A stretch of DNA of 43,782 nucleotides from CBDBZL01 sp031399025. Its GTDB lineage: Bacteria; Pseudomonadota; Alphaproteobacteria; Sphingomonadales; Sphingomonadaceae. The position numbers were made by a program, and so were the translations under genes. The notes beneath the pieces were generated by a model. That model searched no databases. It worked only from the letters and a program-made list of their open reading frames with translations, and had not been told where the DNA came from. The DNA is taken from NCBI GenBank assembly GCA_031399025.1, contig JANNOJ010000099.1:1-43782 (forward strand), written 5' to 3'. This document shows, one piece after another, positions 36,532 through 43,782 of the stretch; position 1 is the stretch's first letter; each line of letters opens with the position of its first letter.

Positions 36532-38463
36532 ATGACTACCCGACCCGCAACGCCGTTGCTCGATACCGTCACCACACCGCCCGATCTTCGCCAGCTGGAA
36601 GAAGCGCAGCTACGGCAGCTGGCCGACGAGCTGCGGACCGAAATGATCGATTCGGTCGGCACCACCGGCGGCCACCTGGGCTCAGGGCTCGGCGTGGTCG
36701 AGCTGACCGTCGCCATCCACTACGTGTTCGACACCCCCACCGACAAGCTGATCTGGGACGTGGGTCACCAGGCCTATCCTCACAAGATCGTCACCGGCCG
36801 ACGCGAGCGCATCCGGACGCTCCGGCAGGGCGGCGGGCTGTCGGGCTTCACCAAGCGGACCGAAAGCGAATACGACCCGTTCGGCGCGGCCCATTCCTCC
36901 ACCTCGATCTCGGCTGGCCTGGGTTTCGCGGTCGCCAACAAGCTCATGAAGGCGCCGGGCAAAGCCATCGCGGTCATCGGCGATGGGGCGATGAGCGCCG
37001 GGATGGCTTACGAGGCGATGAACAACGCCGCGCAGGCCGGCAACCGGCTGGTGGTCATCCTCAACGACAACGACATGTCGATCGCGCCGCCGGTCGGCGG
37101 CCTCTCCGCGTACCTCGCGCGCATGGTCTCGAGCAGCGAATATCTCGGCCTGCGCAGCCTTGCCTCCAAGGTCGTGCGCAAGCTCTCGCCGCGAGTGCAC
37201 AATTCGCTTGGCAAGGCCGAGGAATTCACCCGCGGCATGGTGACCGGCGGCACGCTGTTCGAGGAACTTGGCTTCTATTACGTCGGCCCGATCGACGGAC
37301 ACAATCTCGACCATCTCATCCCGGTGCTGCAGAACGTGCGCGATGCGGAAGAAGGCCCGGTGCTCGTCCACGTCGTCACCAAGAAGGGCAAGGGCTATGC
37401 GCCCGCCGAGGACAGCGCCGACAAGTACCACGGCGTCACCCGTTTCGATGTCATCACCGGCGTGCAGACCAAGGCCAAGGCCGGGCCGCCCTCGTACCAG
37501 AACGTGTTCGGCCAGGCGCTCACCAAGCTGGCCGAGACCGACGAGCGGATCTGCGCCATCACCGCCGCCATGCCGTCGGGCACGGGGGTCGACATCTTCA
37601 CCAAGGCCCACCCCAAGCGCGCCTTCGACGTGGGGATCGCCGAACAGCACGCGGTCACCTTCGCCGCCGGCCTCGCGGCGCAGGGGATGCGGCCCTTCGC
37701 GGCGATCTATTCCACCTTCCTCCAGCGCGCCTTCGACCAGGTGGTGCACGACGTTGCCATCCAGAACCTGCCGGTACGCTTCGCCATCGACCGCGCCGGG
37801 CTGGTGGGGGCCGACGGCGCCACCCATGCCGGCAGTTTCGATGTGACCTATCTTGCCACCCTGCCCAATTTCGTGGTGATGGCCGCGGCTGACGAGGCCG
37901 AACTGGTCCACATGACCTACACCGCCGCCTGTCACGACAGCGGCCCCATCGCCTTCCGCTATCCGCGCGGCAACGGCACCGGCGTGGACCTGCCCGAGGT
38001 GCCGCTGCAGCTGGAGATCGGCAAGGGCCGGATCGTGCGCGGCAGCGAGAAGGGCGGCCGGGTGGCGATCCTGTCGCTCGGCACGCGCCTGGCCGAAGGG
38101 CTCAAGGCGGCCGATACGCTGGAAGCCAAGGGCCTGCATACAACCGTGGCCGACCTGCGCTTCGCCAAGCCGCTCGACACCGATCTCATCCGGCGGCTCG
38201 CGGCCACCCACGACGTGGTGGTGACGATCGAGGAAGGCTCGATCGGCGGCCTGGGCGCCCACGTGCTCACCCTGGCGAGCGACGAGGGCTGGCTGGATTC
38301 GGGCCTGAAGATCCGCACCATGCGCCTGCCCGACGCCTTCCTCGACCACGACGCGCCCGATCGGCAATACGAACACGCCGGCCTCACCGCCCCCGCCATC
38401 GTCGCCACGGTGCTGGCCGCGCTGCGCCACAACAGCGCCGGGGTGGAGGAGGCGCGGGCCTGA
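36532..38463 (+). CDS. dxs: 1-deoxy-D-xylulose-5-phosphate synthase
   Basis: The 643-residue thiamine-diphosphate enzyme joins pyruvate and glyceraldehyde 3-phosphate in the first step of the MEP isoprenoid pathway, which in such bacteria feeds carotenoids and quinones. The cofactor motif G150-D-G-AMSAG is intact, with conserved GHLGSGLGVVELT near 46 and VGHQAYPHKI. The transketolase-type second half has DRAGLVGADGATHAG from 420 and FRYPRGNG. The length is standard. It starts at the ATG at 36,532 with AAGG upstream. No other isoprenoid gene is adjacent. Confidence 0.98.
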   Translation: MTTRPATPLLDTVTTPPDLRQLEEAQLRQLADELRTEMIDSVGTTGGHLGSGLGVVELTVAIHYVFDTPTDKLIWDVGHQAYPHKIVTGRRERIRTLRQGGGLSGFTKRTESEYDPFGAAHSSTSISAGLGFAVANKLMKAPGKAIAVIGDGAMSAGMAYEAMNNAAQAGNRLVVILNDNDMSIAPPVGGLSAYLARMVSSSEYLGLRSLASKVVRKLSPRVHNSLGKAEEFTRGMVTGGTLFEELGFYYVGPIDGHNLDHLIPVLQNVRDAEEGPVLVHVVTKKGKGYAPAEDSADKYHGVTRFDVITGVQTKAKAGPPSYQNVFGQALTKLAETDERICAITAAMPSGTGVDIFTKAHPKRAFDVGIAEQHAVTFAAGLAAQGMRPFAAIYSTFLQRAFDQVVHDVAIQNLPVRFAIDRAGLVGADGATHAGSFDVTYLATLPNFVVMAAADEAELVHMTYTAACHDSGPIAFRYPRGNGTGVDLPEVPLQLEIGKGRIVRGSEKGGRVAILSLGTRLAEGLKAADTLEAKGLHTTVADLRFAKPLDTDLIRRLAATHDVVVTIEEGSIGGLGAHVLTLASDEGWLDSGLKIRTMRLPDAFLDHDAPDRQYEHAGLTAPAIVATVLAALRHNSAGVEEARA

Positions 38464-38562
38464 TGTCTCCTCTGCCCGAGCTGTTCCTCAAAGGACTGTG
38501 TTCGCAGGCTCGAACCGCCGGGTGACCGATAGCATTGATCGAGCTTCGCTGACCTGGAAACT

Positions 38563-38579
38563 GCCGTTCGGCGAACGGC
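38563..38579. terminator. Hairpin between convergent dxs and etfA
   Basis: GCCGTTC (38563-38569) pairs with GAACGGC (38573-38579) around GGC. It lies midway between two convergent genes, so it could terminate both, although neither side has a true T-run. Confidence 0.35.
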
Positions 38580-38665
38580 CCATCGCTGCCGAGGGGGGCA
38601 TGGGGCCAGGCGCGTCACCAGCAGCGAACTGCCCGAGACGGCTTGATGGGCTCGCCTGATCGCGG

Positions 38666-39604
38666 CTAGAGCTTGGCGGTCAGCTCGGGGACGACCTGGA
38701 AGATGTCGGCCACCAGGCCGAGGTCGGCGACCTGGAAGATGGGCGCGTCCGGGTCCTTGTTGATCGCCACGATGATCTTGCTTTCCTTCATCCCCGCCAG
38801 ATGCTGGATCGCGCCCGAAATGCCGATGGCGATGTAAACTTCGGGCGCGACGATCTTGCCGGTCTGGCCGACCTGGAGATCGTTCGACACATAGCCTGCA
38901 TCCACCGCCGCGCGGCTGGCGCCGATCGCGGCGCCGAGCTTGTCGGCGAGCGGGGTGATCAGCGCGGCGAAAGTGGCGGCGTCCTTGAGCGCCCGGCCGC
39001 CGGCCACGATGATCCCGGCGCTGGTGAGCTCGGGCCGCTCGCCGCCCGCGGCCTCGAGCGAGACGAATTCGGCCAGCTCGGCGGCGCCGCCCGGGCCGGC
39101 GACTTCCTCGATCGGCGCCGAACCGCCCGCGGCCGAGGCGCGCTCGAAGGCGGTGGCGCGCACGGTGAGGATGAGCTTGGCGTCGCTGCTTTCCACCGTG
39201 GCGATGGCGTTGCCGGCATAGATCGGCCGGGTGAAGGTGCGGGGCCCAACGACCGAGACGATCTCGGACACCTGCATGACGTCGAGCAGCGCGGCCAGCC
39301 GCGGGGCGATGTTCTTGCCCGTGGTGGTGGCGGCGGCGAGGAAGGCGTCGTAATCGGCCATCAGCGATGCGGCGAGCGGGGCGAGGGCTTCGGCGAGCAG
39401 GTGAGCATAGGCCGGGTCGGCGGCGAGCAGGACCTTGGCGACGCCCGCGACGCGAGCGGCGGCCTGGGCGGCGGCGCGCACGGCTTCGCCGTCGCCCACG
39501 ACGAGCAGGTGCACCTCGCCCAATTGGCCGGCAGCGGTGATCGCGGCGAGCGTCGCCTCGGCGATGGCGCCGTGCGTATGCTCGGCGAAAACGAGTGAGG
39601 TCAT
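38666..39604 (-). CDS. etfA: Electron transfer flavoprotein, alpha subunit
   Basis: The 312-residue subunit binds FAD and, with EtfB, accepts electrons from acyl-CoA dehydrogenases and passes them to ETF-ubiquinone oxidoreductase. The C-terminal FAD domain is clear: SRAAVDAGYVSNDLQVGQTG, YIAIGISGAIQH and KIIVAINKDPDAPIF. The N-terminal half shows the Rossmann-like ETF domain. GGAAGAA precedes the ATG at 39,604. It follows etfB on the same strand, but a 165-bp spacer containing a REP-like repeat lies between them, wider than in most etfBA pairs. Confidence 0.97.
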   Translation of the reverse strand: MTSLVFAEHTHGAIAEATLAAITAAGQLGEVHLLVVGDGEAVRAAAQAAARVAGVAKVLLAADPAYAHLLAEALAPLAASLMADYDAFLAAATTTGKNIAPRLAALLDVMQVSEIVSVVGPRTFTRPIYAGNAIATVESSDAKLILTVRATAFERASAAGGSAPIEEVAGPGGAAELAEFVSLEAAGGERPELTSAGIIVAGGRALKDAATFAALITPLADKLGAAIGASRAAVDAGYVSNDLQVGQTGKIVAPEVYIAIGISGAIQHLAGMKESKIIVAINKDPDAPIFQVADLGLVADIFQVVPELTAKL

Positions 39605-39629
39605 GGTCTTCTTCCGGTCTCTCTCAATC

Positions 39630-39750
39630 CGCTCGCCTCGAGCTCGTCGAAGCCTGCCCCGAGCTTGCCGAAGGGGGCTGTCCTTCCCTAGAAACGCGCC
39701 ACCGACGGCAAGACCGATCCTTCGACAGGCTCAGGATCAGCGATCCTGTC
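39630..39750. repeat. REP-like intergenic repeat between etfB and etfA
   Basis: GAGCTCGTCGAAGCCTGCCC and GAGCTTGCCGAAGGGGG on the left, and CCTTCGACAGGCTCAGGATC on the right, are the palindromic words of repetitive elements I associate with sphingomonad intergenic regions. CAGGATC-AGC-GATCCTG (39732-39748) forms a hairpin. It may modulate the ratio or stability of etfB and etfA mRNA. One copy only is in this window. Confidence 0.6.
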
Positions 39751-39769
39751 TGGGGGGTGATGGGGGAGG

Positions 39770-40516
39770 TCAAGCCACCCCCAATGCCTTCAGCTTGCCG
39801 ACCAATTCGTCCACCGAGCCGACCATCTCGCCCGCCTGGCGCACCGATGGCTCGACCACCTTGAGCACCTTCAATCGCGGGGTCGCATCCACGCCCAAAT
39901 CGGCGGGCGTCGTGGTGTCGAACGGCTTTCTCTTGGCCTTCATGATGTTGGGCAGCGAGGCGTAGCGCGGCTCGTTCAGCCTTAGATCGGCGGTGATGAT
40001 GGCGGGCAGCGCCAGGCGCACCGTCTCCAGCCCGCCATCGACCTCGCGGGTCACGGTGACGTGATCGCCGTCCACCACCACCTTGCTGGCGAAGGTACCT
40101 TGCGGGCGGCCCATCAGCGCGGCGAGCATCTGGCCGGTCTGGTTGCAATCGTCGTCGATCGCCTGCTTGCCCAGCAGGACGAGGCCCGGCTGCTCCTCCT
40201 GCGCGATCGCCATGAGCAGTTTGGCCACCGCCAGCGGCTCGACCTCGGCCTCCGTCTCCACCAGGATCGCGCGGTCGGCGCCCATCGCCAGCGCGGTGCG
40301 CAGCGTCTCGGCCGCCTTGGCCGGGCCGATCGACACCGCGACGATCTCGGTGGCGTGGCCACGCTCCTTCAGCCGGATGGCCTCCTCCACCGCGATCTCG
40401 TCGAACGGGTTCATGCTCATCTTGACGTTGGCCAGGTCCACGCCCGAGCCGTCGGGCCTGACCCGCGGCTTGACGTTGTAATCGATCACCCGCTTGACGG
40501 GGACGAGGATTTTCAT
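39770..40516 (-). CDS. etfB: Electron transfer flavoprotein, beta subunit
   Basis: The 248-residue partner of EtfA binds AMP and forms the docking face for acyl-CoA dehydrogenases. It opens with MKILVPVKRVIDYNVKPRV, contains MNPFDEIAVEEAIRLKE near 36-52, and has ALPAIITADLRLNEPRY followed by PNIMKAKRKP, the recognition-loop region. AAAGGCGA precedes the ATG at 40,516. Upstream lies sucC on the same strand, a gene order sucC-etfB-etfA that links fatty-acid or amino-acid oxidation to the TCA cycle. Confidence 0.97.
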   Translation of the reverse strand: MKILVPVKRVIDYNVKPRVRPDGSGVDLANVKMSMNPFDEIAVEEAIRLKERGHATEIVAVSIGPAKAAETLRTALAMGADRAILVETEAEVEPLAVAKLLMAIAQEEQPGLVLLGKQAIDDDCNQTGQMLAALMGRPQGTFASKVVVDGDHVTVTREVDGGLETVRLALPAIITADLRLNEPRYASLPNIMKAKRKPFDTTTPADLGVDATPRLKVLKVVEPSVRQAGEMVGSVDELVGKLKALGVA

Positions 40517-40893
40517 GCTTCGCCTTTCGGGCGGCCCCGCGGGGCTCGCGCGCTCGGTTCAGGGATCGCGCGGGCTTTCGCGCCCCCCCTCGCCGGGGTC
40601 AAGAGCCGAGGACGATCGGCGGCCATTTATGCCGGCGATTTCAGCCTGCGCCGCGCCTCCTCGCCGCGGAGTGGCGCTCGCCTGACGGGCCAGAGCGGCC
40701 GGTCGGGACGGTTTTGGCAGTTCGACGGCGAGACGCAGGAACCGCGCCGCCGGGTGGCGCGGGCTGCCGGGACGCATCGCCGTCGCCGCGGCCATCGCCC
40801 CGACCCCGCCGAGCGCACCGCGTGCGAGATCGAGAGCCCGCGCCGGCTGCCAGGTCCGCAGGAACCGCAGGGCTGACCCGCGGCGGCCCGCGG
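40517..40893. other. 377-bp intergenic region between sucC and etfB
   Basis: No gene is supported. Both strands contain Arg/Pro/Ala-rich open frames typical of GC-rich spacer, and none has a credible ribosome-binding site or family resemblance. I see no terminator for sucC, so read-through into etfB remains possible. Confidence 0.45.
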
Positions 40894-42108
40894 TCAGGCC
40901 GCCTGCTTCACCTCGGCGACGATCTTGCGCGCCGCATCGCCCAGATCGTCGGCCGACACGATCGGCAGGCCGGAATGCGCCAGGATGTCCTTGCCCTGGC
41001 TCACGTTGGTGCCCTCCAGGCGCACCACCAGCGGGACGCCAAGGTCCACCTCGCGCGCGGCGGCGACGATGCCTTCGGCAATGGTGTCGCAGCGCATGAT
41101 GCCGCCGAAGATGTTGACCAGGATCCCCTTCACCGCCGGATCGGACAGGATGATCTTGAACGCCGCGGTCACCTTCTCCCTGGAAGCGCCGCCGCCCACG
41201 TCGAGGAAATTGGCCGGGAAGGCGCCGTTCAGCTTGATGATGTCCATCGTCGCCATGGCCAGGCCCGCGCCGTTGACCATGCAGCCGATGTCGCCGTCGA
41301 GCTTGATGTAGGCGAGATCGTGCTTGGAGGCCTCGATCTCCATCGGGTCTTCCTCGCTCTCGTCGCGCATCGCCTCGACGTCCTTGTGGCGGTAGAGCGC
41401 ATTGGCATCGAAGCTCATCTTGGTGTCGAGCACCAGCAGCTCGACGTCCCCCGAAGCATTGGGCTTGGTCTCCACCAGCGGGTTGATCTCGAGCATGGCG
41501 CAATCGAGCGCCACGAACGCCTCGTAGAGCTGGGCGCTGAGCTTGCCCGCAGCCTTGGCCGGGCCGCCCGAGAGCTTGAGCGCGTGCGCCACCGCGCGGC
41601 CGTGGTGCGGCATGAAGCCGGTGGCCGGATCGATGGTGATGGTCGCGATCTTCTCCGGCGTGTCGTGCGCCACCGCCTCGATGTCCATGCCCCCTTCGGT
41701 GGAGACGATCATCGCCACCCGCCCGCTGGCCCGGTCGACCAGCATGGAAAGGTAATATTCGCTCGCGATGTCGACCCCGTCGGTGACGTAGAGGCGGTTG
41801 ACCTGCTTGCCCGCATCGCCGGTCTGCGCGGTCACCAGCGTGTTGCCCAGCATCGCCTCGGCATCGGCGCGCACGGCCTCGAGCGATTGGGCGAGCCGCA
41901 CCCCGCCTTTGGCTTCGGCGGGCAGGTGCTTGAACTTGCCCTTGCCGCGCCCGCCGGCGTGGATCTGTGCCTTGACCACATAGAGCGGTCCCGGGAGCTT
42001 GCCCGCGGCTTTGACCGCCTCGGCCACGCTGGCCGCCGGATAGCCGGCGGGCACGCCGATGCCGAACTTGGCGAGCAGTTCCTTGGCCTGGTATTCGTGG
42101 ATGTTCAT
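40894..42108 (-). CDS. sucC: Succinyl-CoA synthetase (ADP-forming), beta subunit
   Basis: The 404-residue subunit converts succinyl-CoA to succinate with nucleotide triphosphate formation in the TCA cycle. The N-terminal ATP-grasp domain starts MNIHEYQAKELLAKFGIGVP and has VKAQIHAGGRGKGKF. The C-terminal CoA-ligase domain has FLDVGGGASREKV, NIFGGIMRCDTIAEGI and RLEGTNVSQGK. The usual partner sucD (alpha) is not next to it; the minus strand continues with etfB instead, so sucD must be elsewhere. The start at 42,108 has AAGG about 11 bases upstream. Succinyl-CoA used by ScoAB connects this gene with the ketoacid pathway at 14-16 kb. Confidence 0.98.
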   Translation of the reverse strand: MNIHEYQAKELLAKFGIGVPAGYPAASVAEAVKAAGKLPGPLYVVKAQIHAGGRGKGKFKHLPAEAKGGVRLAQSLEAVRADAEAMLGNTLVTAQTGDAGKQVNRLYVTDGVDIASEYYLSMLVDRASGRVAMIVSTEGGMDIEAVAHDTPEKIATITIDPATGFMPHHGRAVAHALKLSGGPAKAAGKLSAQLYEAFVALDCAMLEINPLVETKPNASGDVELLVLDTKMSFDANALYRHKDVEAMRDESEEDPMEIEASKHDLAYIKLDGDIGCMVNGAGLAMATMDIIKLNGAFPANFLDVGGGASREKVTAAFKIILSDPAVKGILVNIFGGIMRCDTIAEGIVAAAREVDLGVPLVVRLEGTNVSQGKDILAHSGLPIVSADDLGDAARKIVAEVKQAA

Positions 42109-42241
42109 GGGTGGGTGGCCTTCGTGATCCGGCCCGTGCTCGCGGCACGCGGGCTGGGCATTGTGCAGGTGCGAGGCCCGCGCTTAAGCAGCATCCGCGC
42201 ACGCTTGCAAACCCCTTCGACCGCGGCCACGGCATGGCCCG

Positions 42242-43042
42242 ATGATCGATACGGCGCGCCTGCAAGCCATCATGACCGAGGCCGGGCGGATCGCCATGCG
42301 CCAGTGGCCGGGCGCGGGACATAGCGTGGCCAGCTGGGACAAGGCGCCCGGCGATCCGGTCTGCGCGGCCGATCTAGCGGTCGATGGCTTCCTCAGGCGC
42401 GAGCTTGGCGCACTGCTGCCGACGGCAGGATGGCTCTCGGAAGAAACCGCCGACGATCCGACCCGGCTCGACAAGGACCTGATCTGGCTGGTCGACCCGA
42501 TCGACGGCACGCGCGATTTCCTGCGCGGGCGGACGGGCTGGGCGGTATCGGCGGCGCTGATCAGCCGCGGGCGCCCGTTGGTCGGGATGCTGGCGGCGCC
42601 GGCGCGCGGCCAAGCGGGCGGCGAGCTGTGGGTGGCGGTGGCCGGCCGCGGCGCGTCGCGCCAGGGCGAGCGGCTGACCGCGAGCGCCCGGACCCTGCTG
42701 CCGGGCGCCCGGGTGCCCGCCGATTCGCTGGCCCGGGAAGACCAGGACCTTACTGCCGTGGCCAAGCCCAACTCGATTGCGCTGCGCATCGCCATGGTGG
42801 GCGCGGGCGAGGCGGACCTGGTGGCCACATTGCGCTGGGGCTTCGAATGGGATGTCGCCGCCGCAGCGCTCATCGCGCAGGAGGCGGGAGCACGGGTGAG
42901 CGACGCCTTCGGCCAGCCCCTGGCTTACAACAAGCGCGACCCGCGAGCCTTCGGCCTGCTGGTCAGCGCGCCGGCGATCCACGCCGCGGCGGTCGACCGG
43001 TTGGCCGAACGGGCTGCGCGGCTCGCCGGACGGCCGCGGTAG
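42242..43042 (+). CDS. cysQ: CysQ-like 3'(2'),5'-bisphosphate nucleotidase (inositol monophosphatase superfamily)
   Basis: The 266-residue Mg-dependent phosphatase has the superfamily metal-binding signatures: WLSEETADD near 64-72, WLVDPIDGTRDFLRG near 83-97, and EWDVAAAALIAQEAGARV in the second half. TRDF and this overall layout favour CysQ, which hydrolyses 3'-phosphoadenosine 5'-phosphate (PAP), over inositol monophosphatase, but the two are close and the assignment is not final. PAP is the by-product of PAPS-dependent sulfotransferases such as the one at 30.6 kb. It is divergent from sucC and convergent with the OmpA lipoprotein. Confidence 0.8.
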   Translation: MIDTARLQAIMTEAGRIAMRQWPGAGHSVASWDKAPGDPVCAADLAVDGFLRRELGALLPTAGWLSEETADDPTRLDKDLIWLVDPIDGTRDFLRGRTGWAVSAALISRGRPLVGMLAAPARGQAGGELWVAVAGRGASRQGERLTASARTLLPGARVPADSLAREDQDLTAVAKPNSIALRIAMVGAGEADLVATLRWGFEWDVAAAALIAQEAGARVSDAFGQPLAYNKRDPRAFGLLVSAPAIHAAAVDRLAERAARLAGRPR

Positions 43043-43089
43043 CGCCCGGCGAAGAACCGCCGGCGCCACGCGCGCCTGGCTTGCCGCCG

Positions 43090-43773
43090 TTAGTTCTGGG
43101 CCTCCTGCACTTCCTCCTGGCTGATCGGCGTGATGCGGATTTCCACGCGCCGGTTGCGGGCGCGCCCCTCCGGCGTGGAATTGTCGGCGACGGAGTATTG
43201 CTCGCCATAGCCGATCGATTCGATCCGCGCCCGGCTCACGCCGCGCGACACCAGGTAGGCGGAAACCGCCTCGGCCCGGCGGCGCGACAAATCGAGGTTG
43301 TACTGCTCGCTGCCGGTCGAATCGGTGTGGCCCATCACGTCGACCAGGCTGCTGGGATAGGTGATCAAGCTCTGCGCCACGTCATCCAGCACCGCGCGCA
43401 TGTCGGGGCTGATGGTGGCCGAATCCACCGCGAAGGTGACGTCGGGCAGGTTGACGAGGATGCCGGTGCCGTCGGGCGTCTCGGTCACGTCCACGCCGGT
43501 GCCCGCGGTGGCCTCGTCGAGCTCGCGAATCTGGTCGTCGAGCTGGTCGCCGATCACGCCGCCGGCCACGCCGCCCAGGCCCGCGCCGACGATGCGCCCG
43601 GTGCGCCCGCCGATCAGCCCGCCCAGCAGATAACCAAGGCCCGCACCACCGACCGCACCGATCGCGGTGCGCGAGACGGTGCGCTCGCCGGTATTGGGAT
43701 CGGTCACGCAGCCGGTGACGGTGAGCAGGGCGACACTGGCCATGCCGCTCACGAGAATACGCGATCTTTTCAT
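43090..43773 (-). CDS. OmpA-family peptidoglycan-binding lipoprotein with glycine zipper
   Basis: The 227-residue envelope protein has a lipoprotein signal (VTGC, Cys22), then a glycine-zipper segment (AIGAVGGAGLGYLLGGLIGG and onwards, about 37-76) that may insert in the outer membrane. A C-terminal OmpA domain follows, with GHTDSTGSEQYNLDLSRRRA and RARNRRVEIRI, which binds diaminopimelate in peptidoglycan. This YiaD-like layout ties the outer membrane to the wall. It starts at the ATG at 43,773, ten bases from the window edge, so the promoter and ribosome-binding site are largely outside. Confidence 0.93.
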   Translation of the reverse strand: MKRSRILVSGMASVALLTVTGCVTDPNTGERTVSRTAIGAVGGAGLGYLLGGLIGGRTGRIVGAGLGGVAGGVIGDQLDDQIRELDEATAGTGVDVTETPDGTGILVNLPDVTFAVDSATISPDMRAVLDDVAQSLITYPSSLVDVMGHTDSTGSEQYNLDLSRRRAEAVSAYLVSRGVSRARIESIGYGEQYSVADNSTPEGRARNRRVEIRITPISQEEVQEAQN

Positions 43774-43782
43774 GATTACACC

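Noticed and set aside
36682..38430. A 582-codon minus-strand frame opposite dxs
   Set aside because: Shadow of the dxs codon pattern; no family motif.
40494..40893. Possible small gene between sucC and etfB
   Set aside because: All frames on both strands look like GC-rich spacer; no start site or protein-like segment could be defended.

Overview
The window is 43.8 kb of high-GC bacterial chromosome. Gene content and style point to an alphaproteobacterium of the order Sphingomonadales: a ~1,620-residue NAD-glutamate dehydrogenase, sucC beside etfB/etfA instead of sucD, a bacterial CDC48-type AAA+ ATPase, groESL with a CIRCE operator, and a REP-like intergenic repeat of a type I associate with sphingomonads. 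The order is an inference from these features; no rRNA, tRNA, IS element, phage gene or CRISPR array was seen.

Layout. 1-2,561: lipoprotein cytochrome c, PagL-like deacylase (both minus), MATE exporter. 2,601-4,693: heat-shock promoter, CIRCE, groES, groEL. 4,925-7,371: three exported proteins (methyltransferase-like lipoprotein, class A beta-lactamase-like serine hydrolase, small acidic lipoprotein). 7,601-11,589: polA and an MscS channel. 11,655-13,967: CDC48 ATPase (minus). 14,076-16,094: a probable minus-strand transcript end with no assigned gene, then scoA and scoB separated by an unusual gap. 16,620-18,623: thrS (minus). 18,907-21,460: hydrolase, TPR protein and flavin-dependent oxidoreductase with ATGA start/stop overlaps. 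21,621-27,780: NAD-glutamate dehydrogenase and a ferredoxin-reductase-type flavoprotein. 27,764-30,419: queG (minus), exported MsrB, tandem-PilZ protein (minus). 30,593-36,274: an accessory block with a membrane-anchored sulfotransferase and a small membrane protein (minus), facing a large polytopic membrane protein and an arylsulfotransferase-like protein (plus). 36,532 to the end: dxs, etfA, etfB, sucC, cysQ-like phosphatase and an OmpA-family lipoprotein.

How genes work together. Core functions are protein folding (groESL), DNA repair and replication (polA), translation (thrS, queG), isoprenoid supply (dxs), and acyl-CoA, ketone-body and amino-acid carbon feeding into the TCA cycle (scoAB, etfAB, sucC, NAD-GDH). 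The sulfotransferase cluster could modify a cell-surface or secreted molecule. The CysQ-like phosphatase at 42.2 kb would remove the PAP by-product if that enzyme uses PAPS.

Two points deserve most attention. First, base composition and codon choice change inside groEL near position 3,700: roughly 55-57% GC with GAA/GAT/AAT codons before, and 65-75% GC with GAG/GAC/AAC codons after. Everything left of that point, including the MATE, PagL and cytochrome genes, looks compositionally unlike the rest. This is either a recombination junction or an assembly chimera. Second, the 30.6-36.3 kb block is the best candidate for an undescribed system, namely sulfation coupled to a membrane protein of unknown function.
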